Shown: positions 1 through 11,407, counted from the first letter of the stretch. The stretch is DNA of 64,000 bases from Gracilibacillus timonensis (GCF_900086715.1 NZ_FLKH01000012.1:1364001-1428000); one strand, 5' to 3'. The notes: generated from the sequence alone by a model not told the origin. Numbers and translations are program-made.

Positions 1-609
1 CAATTCAAACAAAACAATTCCTAAAGAATAAATATCTGATTTATTGTTGGCCTTTCCTCCTCGTGCTTGTTCCGGCGACAAATAATGCACCGATCCCATC
101 ACAGAATTCGTCTGCGTTAAGGCCGTTGCGCTTAACGCTACCGCTATCCCAAAATCAGTTACCTTGACTTGTCCATAGGTATCAATAAGGATATTCTGTG
201 GTTTGATATCACGATGAACAATGCCATTTGCATGGGCATGAGCGATAGCTGACGTAATTTGAGTCATAATGTCAATAACTTCCCCCACTTCAATGGGGGC
301 ATGCAATTGTATGTATTGCTTTAATGTCATTCCATCCACATATTCCATGACCATATAATAAATTTGTTCTTCTTCTCCCACATCATATATGTTGACGATA
401 TTAGGGTGAGATAGGCTAGTAGCCGACTGAGCTTCCCGATGAAAACGGGTGATAAACTCCGGGTCATTGGCATACTCCAGTTTTAATACCTTGATAGCAA
501 CTTGCCTTTCCAGGATTTGATCATTACCTAAATAGACGTTGGCCATACCGCCGCCACCGATTAGTTTAATAATCTCGTAGCGTTCATTAAGCATCTTTCC
601 TTCTAACAT
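1..609 (-). CDS. prkC: Serine/threonine protein kinase PrkC, N-terminal part (cut by window edge)
   Basis: N-terminal 203 residues of a Hanks-type membrane kinase; the rest, including any PASTA repeats, lies beyond position 1. Visible: the glycine-rich loop GGGGMANVY, the VAIKVLK lysine, the catalytic loop HRDIKPQN, the DFG triad in DFGIA, and the activation segment ending SPEQARG. I chose the ATG at 609 over 594 because [13 protein letters not shown] aligns without gaps to the start of B. subtilis PrkC (from memory); 594 has the nearer purine-rich site. The start overlaps the prpC stop, so the phosphatase and kinase are translationally coupled. PrkC phosphorylates growth and spore-germination targets in response to muropeptides in Bacillus (family knowledge). 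Confidence 0.95.
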   Translation of the reverse strand, partial: MLEGKMLNERYEIIKLIGGGGMANVYLGNDQILERQVAIKVLKLEYANDPEFITRFHREAQSATSLSHPNIVNIYDVGEEEQIYYMVMEYVDGMTLKQYIQLHAPIEVGEVIDIMTQITSAIAHAHANGIVHRDIKPQNILIDTYGQVKVTDFGIAVALSATALTQTNSVMGSVHYLSPEQARGGKANNKSDIYSLGIVLFEL

Positions 610-1355
610 GACGATTCACCAACTTCTGCATCCTCATTCTTCACAATCGTTAAGGTGATATTATCTTCTCCACCTCGGTCATTTGCTAATTGGATAAGGA
701 TTTCACTTGCTTGTTTTACCTCATTATTCATCAGGATGTCATATAGCTCTTGGTCATCTACCTTATCAGTTAAACCATCCGAACAAATCAATAATTGTTC
801 CTGTTCCTCCCAAGTCTTCTGGTAAATATCTGGTACTAAATCTTCCTCCGTGCCCAAGGCCTTGAGTATAATATTCCGTTGCGGATGTACTTGTGCATCC
901 TCTGCAGACAACTGTCCCTTCCTCACAAGCTCGCCAACTAATGAATGATCATTAGTTACTTGCTGCAAGCCCGTCTGATTGATTAAGTATGCCCTGCTAT
1001 CACCAATATGGCCAATCGTGATGGCAGCTTTTGTACAGACTGCTACCACAAGAGTGGTCCCCATCCCTTGATAGGACGCATCTGTTTGTGCTGTATGATA
1101 CACCAAATTATTAACCTTTGTAATCGTATCTTTCAACCATCCCTTGACATTATGCTCCCCTAATGAATCGGTTAACTCTTTCCAATGGACTGTAACAGTT
1201 TCCACTGCTAAATGACTAGCTACATCCCCAGCTTGATGCCCACCCATTCCATCGGCAACAATCGCTAATAATTGATTTTCATTAGTCAGCACATCTACCG
1301 CGTCTTCATTTAATTCACGTACTTTTCCTTTATCTGTTTGAAACACATATTTCAT
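603..1355 (-). CDS. prpC: PP2C-family protein phosphatase PrpC/Stp
   Basis: Cytoplasmic metal-dependent Ser/Thr phosphatase of 250 residues, the usual PrpC/Stp length. The PP2C metal motifs are present: NEDAV near residue 16, DGMGGH at 35-40, GDSRAYL near 117 and SDGLTD near 192. It reverses PrkC phosphorylation; the adjacent, overlapping prkC fits that antagonist pair. The start is an ATG preceded by GAAGAGGTG. In B. subtilis rlmN lies between rsmB and prpC; here only 15 bases separate rsmB and prpC, so rlmN is missing from this position. Confidence 0.96.
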   Translation of the reverse strand: MKYVFQTDKGKVRELNEDAVDVLTNENQLLAIVADGMGGHQAGDVASHLAVETVTVHWKELTDSLGEHNVKGWLKDTITKVNNLVYHTAQTDASYQGMGTTLVVAVCTKAAITIGHIGDSRAYLINQTGLQQVTNDHSLVGELVRKGQLSAEDAQVHPQRNIILKALGTEEDLVPDIYQKTWEEQEQLLICSDGLTDKVDDQELYDILMNNEVKQASEILIQLANDRGGEDNITLTIVKNEDAEVGESSC

Positions 1356-1370
1356 GTATCACACCTCTTC

Positions 1371-2723
1371 CTATACGTCATTCTTTACCAATCGCGTGAT
1401 AAAGAATCCGTCGCTATTCAAATCCTGAGGAAATAATTGCAATCCCCATTTGGATTTCCCGGCACACTGTTGAACGATCTGGGGCAGCTCCTCAAAAAAA
1501 GTCGGATCAACCTGATAATTCGGATAACGTACAAGGAAAGCCTCTATCACTTGTTCATTTTCTTCCTTATCTACTGTGCAAGTACTATACACTAGTTTAC
1601 CATCTTTTTTTAATAAAGGCTGTACTGCTTCTAATATTTCTATTTGAATAGACGCTAATGTGGTAACATCCTGTTCTTGTCGATGATAGCGAATATCTGG
1701 TTTGCTGCGCAGCACTCCAAGACCCGAGCAAGGGGCATCGATCAATATTCTGTCAAACGAAGCAGCTGCATGGGTTTCTGCTAATTTTCTAGCATCACCT
1801 GCCTCTGTTCGAATAGCTGTTAATCCTAATTGCTCTGCCTTTTGCATCACTAGTTTTGTCTTTTTTTCGTGAAGATCATTGGCAATAACAATACCATGAT
1901 CGCACAGTTTTTCAGCGATATGTGTCGTCTTGCCTCCTGGGGCACTGCAAGCATCCAAAATCTTCATGCCTTCTGTAATATCCATTAATTCTGCCACCAG
2001 CATGGAACTTTCACCCTGAATAGTAACAAGTCCTTCTGCAACTGCAGGATGTTTGCGAATATTTCCTTGATCAATGATCATACCCTGTGGCGAAACACTA
2101 GACAAACGGGCTTGTATACCATCTGCTTCCAAACGATCCAGCATCCTTTCACGGGTTGTTCTCATCGGCTGTATTCGCACAGAGGTTGGCTTATGGGTCA
2201 GGTTCGTTTGACACATTGCTTCGGTCAGCTTCAGTCCGTACTGTTTTATCCATCTTTTCACCAACCATACGGGATGGCTTGTGCTAACACTGATTCGTTT
2301 GCTATCGTCTGTGATGGTTTGATAGTCAGGGAACCCTTTGCGTTGAGCCGATCGCAATACCCCATTGACAAAATTAGCAATTCCTTTATGCCCTTTTTGC
2401 TTAGCTATTTCCACCGCTTGATGAATAGCTGCATGGTCAGGCACTCGATTCAAATATTTCATTTGGTAGAAAGTCAAATAAATCAACCATTGCACCCATC
2501 GATCTGTTTTCTTCTTTGGCTGAATGAAAGATTGCAGATCGTACGCTAATGTTAATTTTCGCTGCAGCGTACCGTAAGTTATTTCCGTCAAAAGCGCTGC
2601 ATCGCGTGGTTCTAATCGATGCCTCTTCAGCCATTGGTCCACCAGCAGATGACTGTAGCCTCCTTGATCACCTATTCGGACTAATAAATCAAGGGCCAAT
2701 TGTCGTACATTATAATCACTCAT
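1371..2723 (-). CDS. rsmB: 16S rRNA (cytosine-967 C5)-methyltransferase RsmB
   Basis: 450 residues, full length for RsmB/Sun. The N-terminal part is an NusB-like RNA-binding domain (about 1-140); the C-terminal part is a Rossmann methyltransferase with the SAM loop DACSAPGGKT and the two m5C cysteine motifs DAPCSGLG and YSTCTV. It methylates C967 of 16S rRNA using S-adenosylmethionine. The ATG at 2723 overlaps the fmt stop by eight bases, so the two are cotranslated. Several long antisense ORFs over this gene are shadows. Confidence 0.96.
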   Translation of the reverse strand: MSDYNVRQLALDLLVRIGDQGGYSHLLVDQWLKRHRLEPRDAALLTEITYGTLQRKLTLAYDLQSFIQPKKKTDRWVQWLIYLTFYQMKYLNRVPDHAAIHQAVEIAKQKGHKGIANFVNGVLRSAQRKGFPDYQTITDDSKRISVSTSHPVWLVKRWIKQYGLKLTEAMCQTNLTHKPTSVRIQPMRTTRERMLDRLEADGIQARLSSVSPQGMIIDQGNIRKHPAVAEGLVTIQGESSMLVAELMDITEGMKILDACSAPGGKTTHIAEKLCDHGIVIANDLHEKKTKLVMQKAEQLGLTAIRTEAGDARKLAETHAAASFDRILIDAPCSGLGVLRSKPDIRYHRQEQDVTTLASIQIEILEAVQPLLKKDGKLVYSTCTVDKEENEQVIEAFLVRYPNYQVDPTFFEELPQIVQQCAGKSKWGLQLFPQDLNSDGFFITRLVKNDV

Positions 2724-3657
2724 TACCTAATATCTCTCCCGCACTCATATTACTTCCTACACCTCGATAAAAATCGGCCGCAGACATTTTTTTCTTGCCC
2801 GCTGGCTGAACCTCTGTTAATAAGAGACTTTGGTTTGCGGCTACCGCGACTTCAATACCCGTTTCCGTTATGTCTACGATCGTACCTGGCGCTTGATCGA
2901 TTGTGCGGTTGGTTCGTTCGGCACGATATACTTTCAAGATTTTTCCTTGCCAGGTCGTAAAGGATACAGGCCACGGATGCAGGCCACGAATATGATTATA
3001 TACTTGTTGCTGAGGTTTTTTCCAATCAATCTTCTCCTGCTCCCGTTTAATATTAGGAGCAAACGTTGCTGCCTCCTCCTTCTGAACGATTCGCTTCGCC
3101 TTACCAGAAAAGATGTCAGGAATTGTTTTCGCTAATAAATCCGCACCCGTTTTGGCTAATTTATCATGCAAGGAACCGACATCATCCTGATCTGCTATAT
3201 CGATTGCCTGCTGACTGATAATATCCCCAGCGTCTAATTTCTCTGCCATATACATAATCGTAATACCAGTCTTTTGGTGACCCTCTAGAATTGCATAATG
3301 GATTGGCGCACCACCTCTTAACTTAGGCAGGAGCGAGGCGTGTACATTAATACAGCCATAAGCAGGAATCTCTAACAATCCCTTTGGCAGTAATTGTCCA
3401 AAGGCAGCGGTGACAATTAAATCGGGATTTCTGTCTTTGATTTCCTGGTAATTATCCTTAATCTTTTCCGGCTGAAAAACAGGGATATCATGGGCTTCAG
3501 CTGCCGTCTTCACTGGTGGTGCGGTTAAGATACGTTTTCTGCCGCGAGGTCGGTCAGGCTGTGTGACAACTAAGTCAACTTGATAACCTTCTTGCAATAA
3601 ACGTTCTAAGACAGGCACCGCAAAATCAGGGGTACCCATAAAAATAACTTTTTTCAT
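2716..3657 (-). CDS. fmt: Methionyl-tRNA formyltransferase
   Basis: 313 residues, normal length. It formylates initiator Met-tRNA with 10-formyl-tetrahydrofolate. The catalytic region is clear: INVHASLLPKLRGGAPIHYA supplies the Asn and His, and AEKLDAGDI supplies the aspartate loop. A C-terminal OB-like domain follows residue 205. It lies 12 bases downstream of priA. In most Bacilli the peptide deformylase gene def sits between priA and fmt; here there is no room for it. Confidence 0.96.
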   Translation of the reverse strand: MKKVIFMGTPDFAVPVLERLLQEGYQVDLVVTQPDRPRGRKRILTAPPVKTAAEAHDIPVFQPEKIKDNYQEIKDRNPDLIVTAAFGQLLPKGLLEIPAYGCINVHASLLPKLRGGAPIHYAILEGHQKTGITIMYMAEKLDAGDIISQQAIDIADQDDVGSLHDKLAKTGADLLAKTIPDIFSGKAKRIVQKEEAATFAPNIKREQEKIDWKKPQQQVYNHIRGLHPWPVSFTTWQGKILKVYRAERTNRTIDQAPGTIVDITETGIEVAVAANQSLLLTEVQPAGKKKMSAADFYRGVGSNMSAGEILGNE

Positions 3658-3669
3658 GTTATGACTCCT

Positions 3670-6078
3670 TTACATAAATGAGTATGGTTCAAAGTCTACT
3701 TGGATGGTCAAATCGTTCCGCAGTATTTCATCATTATAATGCGATTGTATTTTTCGAATAATGTCTCTTTGGTTTGGTTCATCCTTATATTTTACCATGC
3801 ACTGATAACGATATCTATTATTTATGCGAACCATTGGAGAAGGAGTTGGTCCTAATATCTTGGCTTCGTCGGATAAATACTTGTATAGCAACTTACAGAT
3901 CGTTTTTGTCACTTCTTGTGCCTTAAAAGAATTAGGATGTGTTACGGTAACTAATGTCAGGAAAAAATATGGCGGATAACCAAATCCCTTACGCATCATC
4001 ATTTCCTCACTAAAAAATTGGGCATAATTATATTTACTAGCATGTTGAATACTATAATGATCAGGAGTATACGTTTGAATCACTACTTCACCCGGAAGTT
4101 TATGCCGGCCCGCACGTCCGCTAACCTGTGTTAAAAGCTGAAATGTCTTCTCCGAGGAACGAAAATCCGGTAAATGCAGCATGGTGTCAATTGCCAATAC
4201 ACCAACCAGCGTCACATTCTCAAAATCAAGCCCTTTGGCAATCATTTGCGTACCCAATAAAATATTAGCCTCTCCCCTGCCAAATGCATCCAATAGACGC
4301 TTATGTGATCCCTTCCGTCTGGTATTGTCCACATCCATGCGAATGATGGAAGCCTCGGGAATCTGCTCTTTTAATGCCTCTTCCACCTTTTGTGTGCCTG
4401 TTCCAAAATATCGAATCGAATGGCTGCCGCATGCAGGGCATTCCTTCACCATTGGTATTTGATAATCACAATAGTGACACTTCAATTGATGCGTATTTTT
4501 ATGGTAGGTCAAAGCAATATCACAATTAGGGCACTTCATCACTTCACCACACTCCCGACACATCACGAACGTCGAATAACCGCGTCGATTTAAAAACAAG
4601 ACGACCTGTTCTTGACGGTCAAGGCGGGTTTGAATAGCTTCTAGTAGTTGTCGTGAAAACATCGTTCGATTGCCGGCATGTAATTCTTCCCGCATATCGA
4701 CTACTTCTACAGGAGGCATCTCCGTTTCATTCATTCGTGCTGGCATATCCAGCAACTGATAAACCCCTTTTTGAGCTCGAGCATAGGATTCAAGCATAGG
4801 GGTAGCACTCCCTAAAACGATCGGACATTGATGAGCTTTTCCTCGCCATTTCGCTACTTCTCGAGCGTGATACCGGGGTTGCTCATCTTGTTTATAACTT
4901 GTTTCATGTTCTTCATCGATAATGATAATTCCAATATTAGTAAATGGTGCAAAAATAGCGGAACGTGCTCCTACCACTACCTTGACTTCTTGTTTCTGAA
5001 TTTTTGTCCATTCATCAAATTTTTCCCCCGGGGAGAGAGCGCTGTGCATAACGGCTACTTCGGAACCGAATCGCCCCTTAAAGCGCTGTACCATTTGTGG
5101 TGTTAAAGATATTTCCGGTACTAGCACAATGGCTTCCTGTCCCTTTTCTAACACCTTAGCAATCGCCTGTAAATAAACCTCTGTCTTACCACTTCCGGTC
5201 ACCCCATGCAGAAGAAAGACATCATCACGAGCGTGATCCAGCGATTCATGTATTGGCGTGATGGCTTGTTGCTGTTGCTCACTTAATGGCAATGGATCGG
5301 TTCGTTCAAAGGAACTATCTTGAAAAGGATCACGATATACTTTTTTTCGTACGGTTTGCAATAGTTTTTTATCGATTAATTGATTCAAAGCAGAAGTGCT
5401 AGACTTCAATTGTTTTATTAACACTTGTTTTTCCAATGGCTCTGGATGCTGGATAAAATGCTGTAGTATTTCTTTTTGTTTTTTCGCTCGATTAGAGATA
5501 TCTGCCAATGCCTCATCCAATAAATGATCAGGTTGAGCAGGCTCGATATACACCTTGGTCTTGTTAGTCGCTTTAGATTTGACTTGATAGTTGATTTTCA
5601 CATGACCATCGTTCACTTCTTTGCGCAGCTGCTTATAATCACCATTGCGCTCTAGAAATTCTTGATAATCAACAACCGCTCGACCAGCAAAAAGAGTCTG
5701 AAAGGCTGGGGACAAGTCTGATTCCGTCAACGCTTCGAGTTCTTTTTTATAACTTGCTTTTAATACTTGAGGTAGCATGGCTTGCAGTGTTTGTATATAA
5801 AAACTGGTTGTTTGTTCGCTAATCCAAATCCCCAATTCCAGTAATTCGCCTGTGAGAATGGGATGGATATCCATCACTTCGTCCAAGGGCTTGACATTCT
5901 CTACTGAGGTTTGTGAAGTAACTTCCAGGACAAAGCCCATTACTTTTCTAGGACCAAAAGGTACAGAGACACGCATCCCCTTCTGCACAATCGCTTCAAG
6001 CGGTTCTGGAATGGAATAATCAAAAGTATGGTTTGTCTGATTGGTTGGGACATCGACAATCACTTGGGCAATTTGCAT
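3670..6078 (-). CDS. priA: Primosomal replication-restart helicase PriA
   Basis: 802 residues, full length. PriA loads the replisome at stalled forks. An N-terminal 3'-DNA-binding domain is followed by a superfamily 2 helicase core with Walker A GVTGSGKTEVY and the DEEH box IIDEEHETSYKQDE. The zinc-binding insertion has paired cysteines CREC, CPNC, CHYC and CPAC. Motif VI is QVSGRAGRH. The ATG at 6078 lies one base after the coaBC stop region, in the same operon. Confidence 0.97.
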   Translation of the reverse strand: MQIAQVIVDVPTNQTNHTFDYSIPEPLEAIVQKGMRVSVPFGPRKVMGFVLEVTSQTSVENVKPLDEVMDIHPILTGELLELGIWISEQTTSFYIQTLQAMLPQVLKASYKKELEALTESDLSPAFQTLFAGRAVVDYQEFLERNGDYKQLRKEVNDGHVKINYQVKSKATNKTKVYIEPAQPDHLLDEALADISNRAKKQKEILQHFIQHPEPLEKQVLIKQLKSSTSALNQLIDKKLLQTVRKKVYRDPFQDSSFERTDPLPLSEQQQQAITPIHESLDHARDDVFLLHGVTGSGKTEVYLQAIAKVLEKGQEAIVLVPEISLTPQMVQRFKGRFGSEVAVMHSALSPGEKFDEWTKIQKQEVKVVVGARSAIFAPFTNIGIIIIDEEHETSYKQDEQPRYHAREVAKWRGKAHQCPIVLGSATPMLESYARAQKGVYQLLDMPARMNETEMPPVEVVDMREELHAGNRTMFSRQLLEAIQTRLDRQEQVVLFLNRRGYSTFVMCRECGEVMKCPNCDIALTYHKNTHQLKCHYCDYQIPMVKECPACGSHSIRYFGTGTQKVEEALKEQIPEASIIRMDVDNTRRKGSHKRLLDAFGRGEANILLGTQMIAKGLDFENVTLVGVLAIDTMLHLPDFRSSEKTFQLLTQVSGRAGRHKLPGEVVIQTYTPDHYSIQHASKYNYAQFFSEEMMMRKGFGYPPYFFLTLVTVTHPNSFKAQEVTKTICKLLYKYLSDEAKILGPTPSPMVRINNRYRYQCMVKYKDEPNQRDIIRKIQSHYNDEILRNDLTIQVDFEPYSFM

Positions 6079-6079
6079 A

Positions 6080-7279
6080 TTAACCCTTCCCTATTTCACG
6101 ATCAATTAGTTCGATGACTTGTTCAGCTATCGCCGATTTACTCGCTTGCTCGATGGGCCACGTGTTTCCTGCTTTCGTGATAAGAACCACTTCATTCTGA
6201 TCAGAATCAAAGCCAATATCGGAACGGCTGACATCATTAATGACAATGGCATCGAGGTTCTTTTCCTGAAGCTTTTTCCGACCATATGCCTCTAAGTCTT
6301 CTGTTTCCGCAGCAAAGCCAATCAAATATTGCCGTTCTTTATGTTCTCCTAGATAGCGTAATATATCTACATTCTTTTCAAGTTCTATCGTGATATGATC
6401 CTTGTTTTTTTTGATTTTTTGCTCACTGGTTTCTACTGGGCGATAATCGGCCACTGCTGCTGTTTTGATCACAATATCTACCTGATCATACAAGGCGGTC
6501 ACTTGCGCAAACATTTCCTCCGTACTTGATACAGGGACATGCTCAACCGATGGGGGCACTGTTAAATTGGTTGGGCCTGAGACTAGATAGACCTTTGCTC
6601 CTTGTTCTGCCGCTTCCTGTGCGAACGCATAGCCCATTTTCCCAGAAGAATAATTGGTAAAATAACGAACCGGATCCAATGGTTCTCTCGTCGGTCCTGC
6701 TGTAATAAGTACCTTTTTTCCTTGCCATCGCCCTAGTCGATGATAATCTCGATCAATCACCTGCACGATTTCTTCTGGCTCTTCCAATCTGCCTTTGCCT
6801 ACGTAACCACAAGCCAGGTAACCGTCTCCTGGTTCAATAAAACGATATCCCCACGTTTCTAAGGTCTTCATGTTTTGAACTACTGCTGGATGTTGATACA
6901 TGTGCACATTCATAGCCGGTGCTACATATACCTGAGCTTGGGTAGCTAACAAGGTGGTTGTCACCATATCATCAGCCATACCGTTTGCCACTTTTCCTAA
7001 CACATTTGCTGTGGCAGGTGCTATCACCACCATATCCGCCCAATCCGCTAAATCGATATGAGCAATCTTGGCAGGATCTTTTTCATCAAAAGTATCCGTA
7101 TACACGGGGTTTCTTGACATCGCCTGAAAGGTCAACGGTGTGACAAATTCAGTCGCATGTTCGGTCATCATTACCTTAACCTCCGCTCCCGCCTGAGTCA
7201 GTTTGCTTGTTAAGGCAACCGCCTTATAGACCGCAATACCACCAGACACTGCCAAAAGTATTTTTTTTCCTTTTAACAT
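6080..7279 (-). CDS. coaBC: Bifunctional phosphopantothenoylcysteine decarboxylase/synthetase CoaBC
   Basis: 399 residues from the ATG at 7279. This start has an excellent site (AAGGAGG, 8 bases upstream) and begins MLKGKKILLAVSGGIAVYKA, as the family does; the ORF can be extended 17 codons upstream but that is not supported. The N-terminal flavin-dependent decarboxylase carries PAMNVHMY and the ACGYVGKGRL cysteine loop. The C-terminal CTP-dependent synthetase starts near residue 185 (VLITAGPTREPLDPVR) and has the KKNK motif. Together they convert phosphopantothenate and cysteine to phosphopantetheine in CoA synthesis. Confidence 0.96.
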   Translation of the reverse strand: MLKGKKILLAVSGGIAVYKAVALTSKLTQAGAEVKVMMTEHATEFVTPLTFQAMSRNPVYTDTFDEKDPAKIAHIDLADWADMVVIAPATANVLGKVANGMADDMVTTTLLATQAQVYVAPAMNVHMYQHPAVVQNMKTLETWGYRFIEPGDGYLACGYVGKGRLEEPEEIVQVIDRDYHRLGRWQGKKVLITAGPTREPLDPVRYFTNYSSGKMGYAFAQEAAEQGAKVYLVSGPTNLTVPPSVEHVPVSSTEEMFAQVTALYDQVDIVIKTAAVADYRPVETSEQKIKKNKDHITIELEKNVDILRYLGEHKERQYLIGFAAETEDLEAYGRKKLQEKNLDAIVINDVSRSDIGFDSDQNEVVLITKAGNTWPIEQASKSAIAEQVIELIDREIGKG

Positions 7280-7311
7280 ATCCACTACCTCCTTCAAGCT
7301 GATAGAAGAAA

Positions 7312-7392
7312 CCCTCGCAAGCGAACGCAATGCGAGGGAAGATTCTTTTATTTAATAGGCTGTTCAAAAGTGTTTTATATGAACTTTTGAAC
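7312..7392 (-). terminator. Two hairpins between rpoZ and coaBC
   Basis: On the minus strand two inverted repeats follow rpoZ. The first has 9-bp arms GTTCAAAAG/CTTTTGAAC (7362-7370 and 7384-7392). The second has perfect 8-bp arms CCCTCGCA/TGCGAGGG (7312-7319 and 7331-7338) followed by TTTCTTC. The second looks like a weak intrinsic terminator or attenuator that would lower coaBC-priA expression relative to gmk-rpoZ. The first resembles the ends of the 95-bp inverted repeat at 53430. Confidence 0.5.
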
Positions 7393-7400
7393 CTCACCAT

Positions 7401-8514
<1,114 letters not shown>

Positions 8515-8644
8515 TTCAAGTTCCCCCTTAATTATTAGCCAAACGTACAACGCTATTTCAAGCGAAATAACCAAAAAACGCCAGATGGGTTTGGATTACA
8601 CGACTGGAAAATTTAAAACGATCGATCCTTATTACCAATCATTA

Positions 8645-9523
8645 TTATTCCAAATTTTGAATCTGTTCTTTCATTTTTTCCGTTTCGCTCTTTAAATAAA
8701 CAATTTGTTCACTAATCCAAGGATCATTTGATTTGGAACCAATCGTATTCAATTCTCGATTTAATTCCTGTACAATGAAATCTAATTTTCTCCCTTTTGC
8801 GTCTCTTTCCTTGACGATTTGTCGCATCTGCTTCAGGTGACTATGTATTCTAGTTATTTCTTCCGTGATGTCCCCTTTTTCTGCCATTAATGCCACTTCA
8901 GAAAGGATTGTTGTTTCATCGTAAACCGAAGTATGGGAAAGATATTGTCTGATACGACTGATTATTCGCTCCTGGTATTCTATTATAACAATATTTCGCC
9001 GTTCACCCAACCTTTTTATTTTTGATTCGATATTTTGGATACGTGAGATGAGGTCATTTGCCAACTCTTTCCCTTCTGTTTGGCGCATCTGATTTAATTG
9101 CCATACGGCTGAATCCATCAATTCTTGCACCTTTACATTTATCCCTGACAAGTCGAGTTCCTTTTCCTCTAATGCAAAAATATCCGAGAAACTGGCAAGC
9201 ATATCAATCGTGATATCCCCTTTCAATTGATAGGCGTTCTGCAGTTCTTTTAATTGTTCCAGGTACTGTTTCGCTAAATTCCAATTCGTTTGGACCACCT
9301 GATTCTTGGTATAAGCACCTGTTATATCAAGGGATACGGACACTTTCCCCCGTTGAACCTGTTGCTGTATTTGTTTCTTTAATTGATTTTCAATCGGGTA
9401 CAGAAAAGAAGGCATTTGAAAGGAGATATCCAAATAACGATGATTGACCGATTTCATCTCCACTACGATCGTTACGTCCTCTTCTTGTAATACTTCTCTG
9501 GCAAATCCAGTCATACTTCGCAT
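8645..9523 (-). CDS. YicC-family endoribonuclease-like protein (YloC)
   Basis: 292 residues from the ATG at 9523, beginning MRSMTGFAREV, the family start; upstream in-frame codons run into the divergent rqcH promoter and were excluded. Two domains: YicC-like N-terminal (1-150) and DUF1732 C-terminal with LDFIVQELNRELNTIGSK. The family includes RNases acting on small RNAs in E. coli; in Bacillus the role is less clear. First gene of the left cluster. Confidence 0.92.
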   Translation of the reverse strand: MRSMTGFAREVLQEEDVTIVVEMKSVNHRYLDISFQMPSFLYPIENQLKKQIQQQVQRGKVSVSLDITGAYTKNQVVQTNWNLAKQYLEQLKELQNAYQLKGDITIDMLASFSDIFALEEKELDLSGINVKVQELMDSAVWQLNQMRQTEGKELANDLISRIQNIESKIKRLGERRNIVIIEYQERIISRIRQYLSHTSVYDETTILSEVALMAEKGDITEEITRIHSHLKQMRQIVKERDAKGRKLDFIVQELNRELNTIGSKSNDPWISEQIVYLKSETEKMKEQIQNLE

Positions 9524-9625
9524 AGCGATGTCACATCCATCTTTTTTTGTTGTCCTACTATATCCTACCAAAAGTAAACAAGTAAAGACAAATAATTCTT
9601 TGCAACCATCTCTTCTTCCTAAATA

Positions 9626-9634
9626 TGATATAAT
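9626..9634 (+). promoter_or_regulatory. Extended -10 promoter of rqcH
   Basis: TG-A-TATAAT is a perfect extended -10 element 20 bases before the rqcH start. No good -35 hexamer lies at the right distance, which is typical for extended -10 promoters. The ribosome binding site GAGGTGAT follows. Confidence 0.6.
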
Positions 9635-9653
9635 GAAAATTCGAGGTGATAAT

Positions 9654-11363
9654 ATGGTATTTGATGGTATAGTAACAAGAGCAATCACACATGAATTACA
9701 GCAAGCATTGACTTCAGCACGCGTACTAAAAATATATCAACCAACCGACTCAGAATTATTACTGACAGTGAGACAATACGGTAAAAATAAACAACTGTTA
9801 ATCAGTTCTCATTCCCGTTATGCGAGAATGCATGTAACCAAAGACAGTTATCATAATCCAACAGAGCCATCGATGTATTGTATGATGCTGCGTAAATATC
9901 TAAGCGGAAGCTTTATTGAATCGGTAGAACAAATTGAGAACGAGCGTATTGTTCATATCCACTTTCAAACCAAAAATGAAATAGGCGATCAAAGCCTGAA
10001 AACGCTCATCATCGAAATCATGGGAAAACATAGTAATATTATTTTATTGGATCCAGAAAAAAGTGTCATTCTTGATAGTTTAAAGCATGTCTCACCTGCT
10101 CAAAACAGGCATCGATCGATCTTACCTGGAAGCAGCTATATACAGCCTCCAGATCAAGGGAAGATCAATCCATTAACGATAGATGGTGATACTTTTATTC
10201 GCAAGCTGGACTTTAATGGTGGCAAACTGGAGAAACAAATCGCTGACACTTATATGGGGGTGTCAACGGTCTTGGCACAAGAAATAGTCCGTCAGGCCAA
10301 CCTTGGAGATACCCAGGCATATCAGCAGGCATTTCTCCATTTCCAAAAGCAAATTTTAGACAATCATTTTCAACCCTATATATCACAAGGGAAAAAGGAA
10401 TCATTTTATGTCCTGCCGCTATCTAACGAACAGGGTGAGATCACCAAGTTTGAAACAGTCAGCTCCATGTTGGATAGCTTTTACTCCGGTAAAGCCGAAC
10501 GAGACCGCGTCAAACAAAGAGCTGGAGACTTATCCCGGTTGCTAAGCAACGAACAAAAAAAGAACAAACGTAAATTAGGGAAACTGGATCAAACCTTGAA
10601 GGATGCGGAAAAGGCTGATACGTATCAAAAAGACGGCGAGTTATTAACGGCGCATATGCATTTAGTGCAGAAAGGTGATAAAGAAGTCGAGGTAATGGAT
10701 TACTATGACCCTGAGCAGGCAAAACGAGTGATTACATTAAATGAGAACAAATCTCCCAGCGAGAACGCGCAAAGCCTCTTCAAAAAATATCAGAAGCTGA
10801 AAAAATCAAAACAAATGGTCGAGGAAGAAAAAAAGAAAACCCATCAAGAGATCCGCTACTTGGATGAAATCATCGAACAAATCGAGACGGCACGAGAAGA
10901 TGATATTGAAGAAATTCGTGAAGAATTACAAGAACAAGGCTATCTCAAAAGAAAAGCTGCTCAAAAAAAGCAGAAGAAAAAGCCTACCAAACCAACACCT
11001 GAACGGTTTCTTTCCTCTGATGGCACCGAAATCTTGGTTGGAAAAAACAACAAGCAGAATGAACATTTAACCAATCGCATCGCACGTAAAAATGATATTT
11101 GGCTGCACACAAAAGATATACCAGGCTCCCATGTCGTCATTCGTTCCGAACAACCTACGGAGAACACCTTACACGAAGCTGCTCAGCTGGCCGCCAATTT
11201 CAGCAAATCGAGGCATTCTTCATCGGTACCTGTCGATTACACATTAATTAGACATGTAAAAAAGCCGAACGGAGCCAAACCTGGGTTTGTTACGTATGAT
11301 AATCAGAAAACCTTGTTTGTGACACCGGATGCCAGTATGGTGGAAAAGTTAAAACAGGGATAA
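9654..11363 (+). CDS. rqcH: Ribosome-associated quality control factor RqcH (NFACT family, YloA/FbpA)
   Basis: 569 residues from the ATG at 9654 (MVFDGIVTRAITHELQQAL) behind GAGGTGAT; the ORF is open 70 codons upstream but overlaps yicC. NFACT-N domain (1-200), helix-hairpin-helix region, long charged coiled coil (about 290-430) and the C-terminal NFACT-R domain with DIWLHTKDIPGSHVVIRS. RqcH binds obstructed 50S subunits and directs C-terminal alanine tailing of stalled peptides. Older annotation as fibronectin-binding protein refers to the same family. Confidence 0.93.
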   Translation: MVFDGIVTRAITHELQQALTSARVLKIYQPTDSELLLTVRQYGKNKQLLISSHSRYARMHVTKDSYHNPTEPSMYCMMLRKYLSGSFIESVEQIENERIVHIHFQTKNEIGDQSLKTLIIEIMGKHSNIILLDPEKSVILDSLKHVSPAQNRHRSILPGSSYIQPPDQGKINPLTIDGDTFIRKLDFNGGKLEKQIADTYMGVSTVLAQEIVRQANLGDTQAYQQAFLHFQKQILDNHFQPYISQGKKESFYVLPLSNEQGEITKFETVSSMLDSFYSGKAERDRVKQRAGDLSRLLSNEQKKNKRKLGKLDQTLKDAEKADTYQKDGELLTAHMHLVQKGDKEVEVMDYYDPEQAKRVITLNENKSPSENAQSLFKKYQKLKKSKQMVEEEKKKTHQEIRYLDEIIEQIETAREDDIEEIREELQEQGYLKRKAAQKKQKKKPTKPTPERFLSSDGTEILVGKNNKQNEHLTNRIARKNDIWLHTKDIPGSHVVIRSEQPTENTLHEAAQLAANFSKSRHSSSVPVDYTLIRHVKKPNGAKPGFVTYDNQKTLFVTPDASMVEKLKQG

Positions 11364-11407
11364 TGTGAAAGGAGTGCCTTGAGACGAGGTACTTCTTCAC
11401 ATATTTG

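Noticed and set aside
2049-2549. 166-codon ORF antisense to rsmB
   Set aside because: rsmB is certain on the other strand; this is a shadow.
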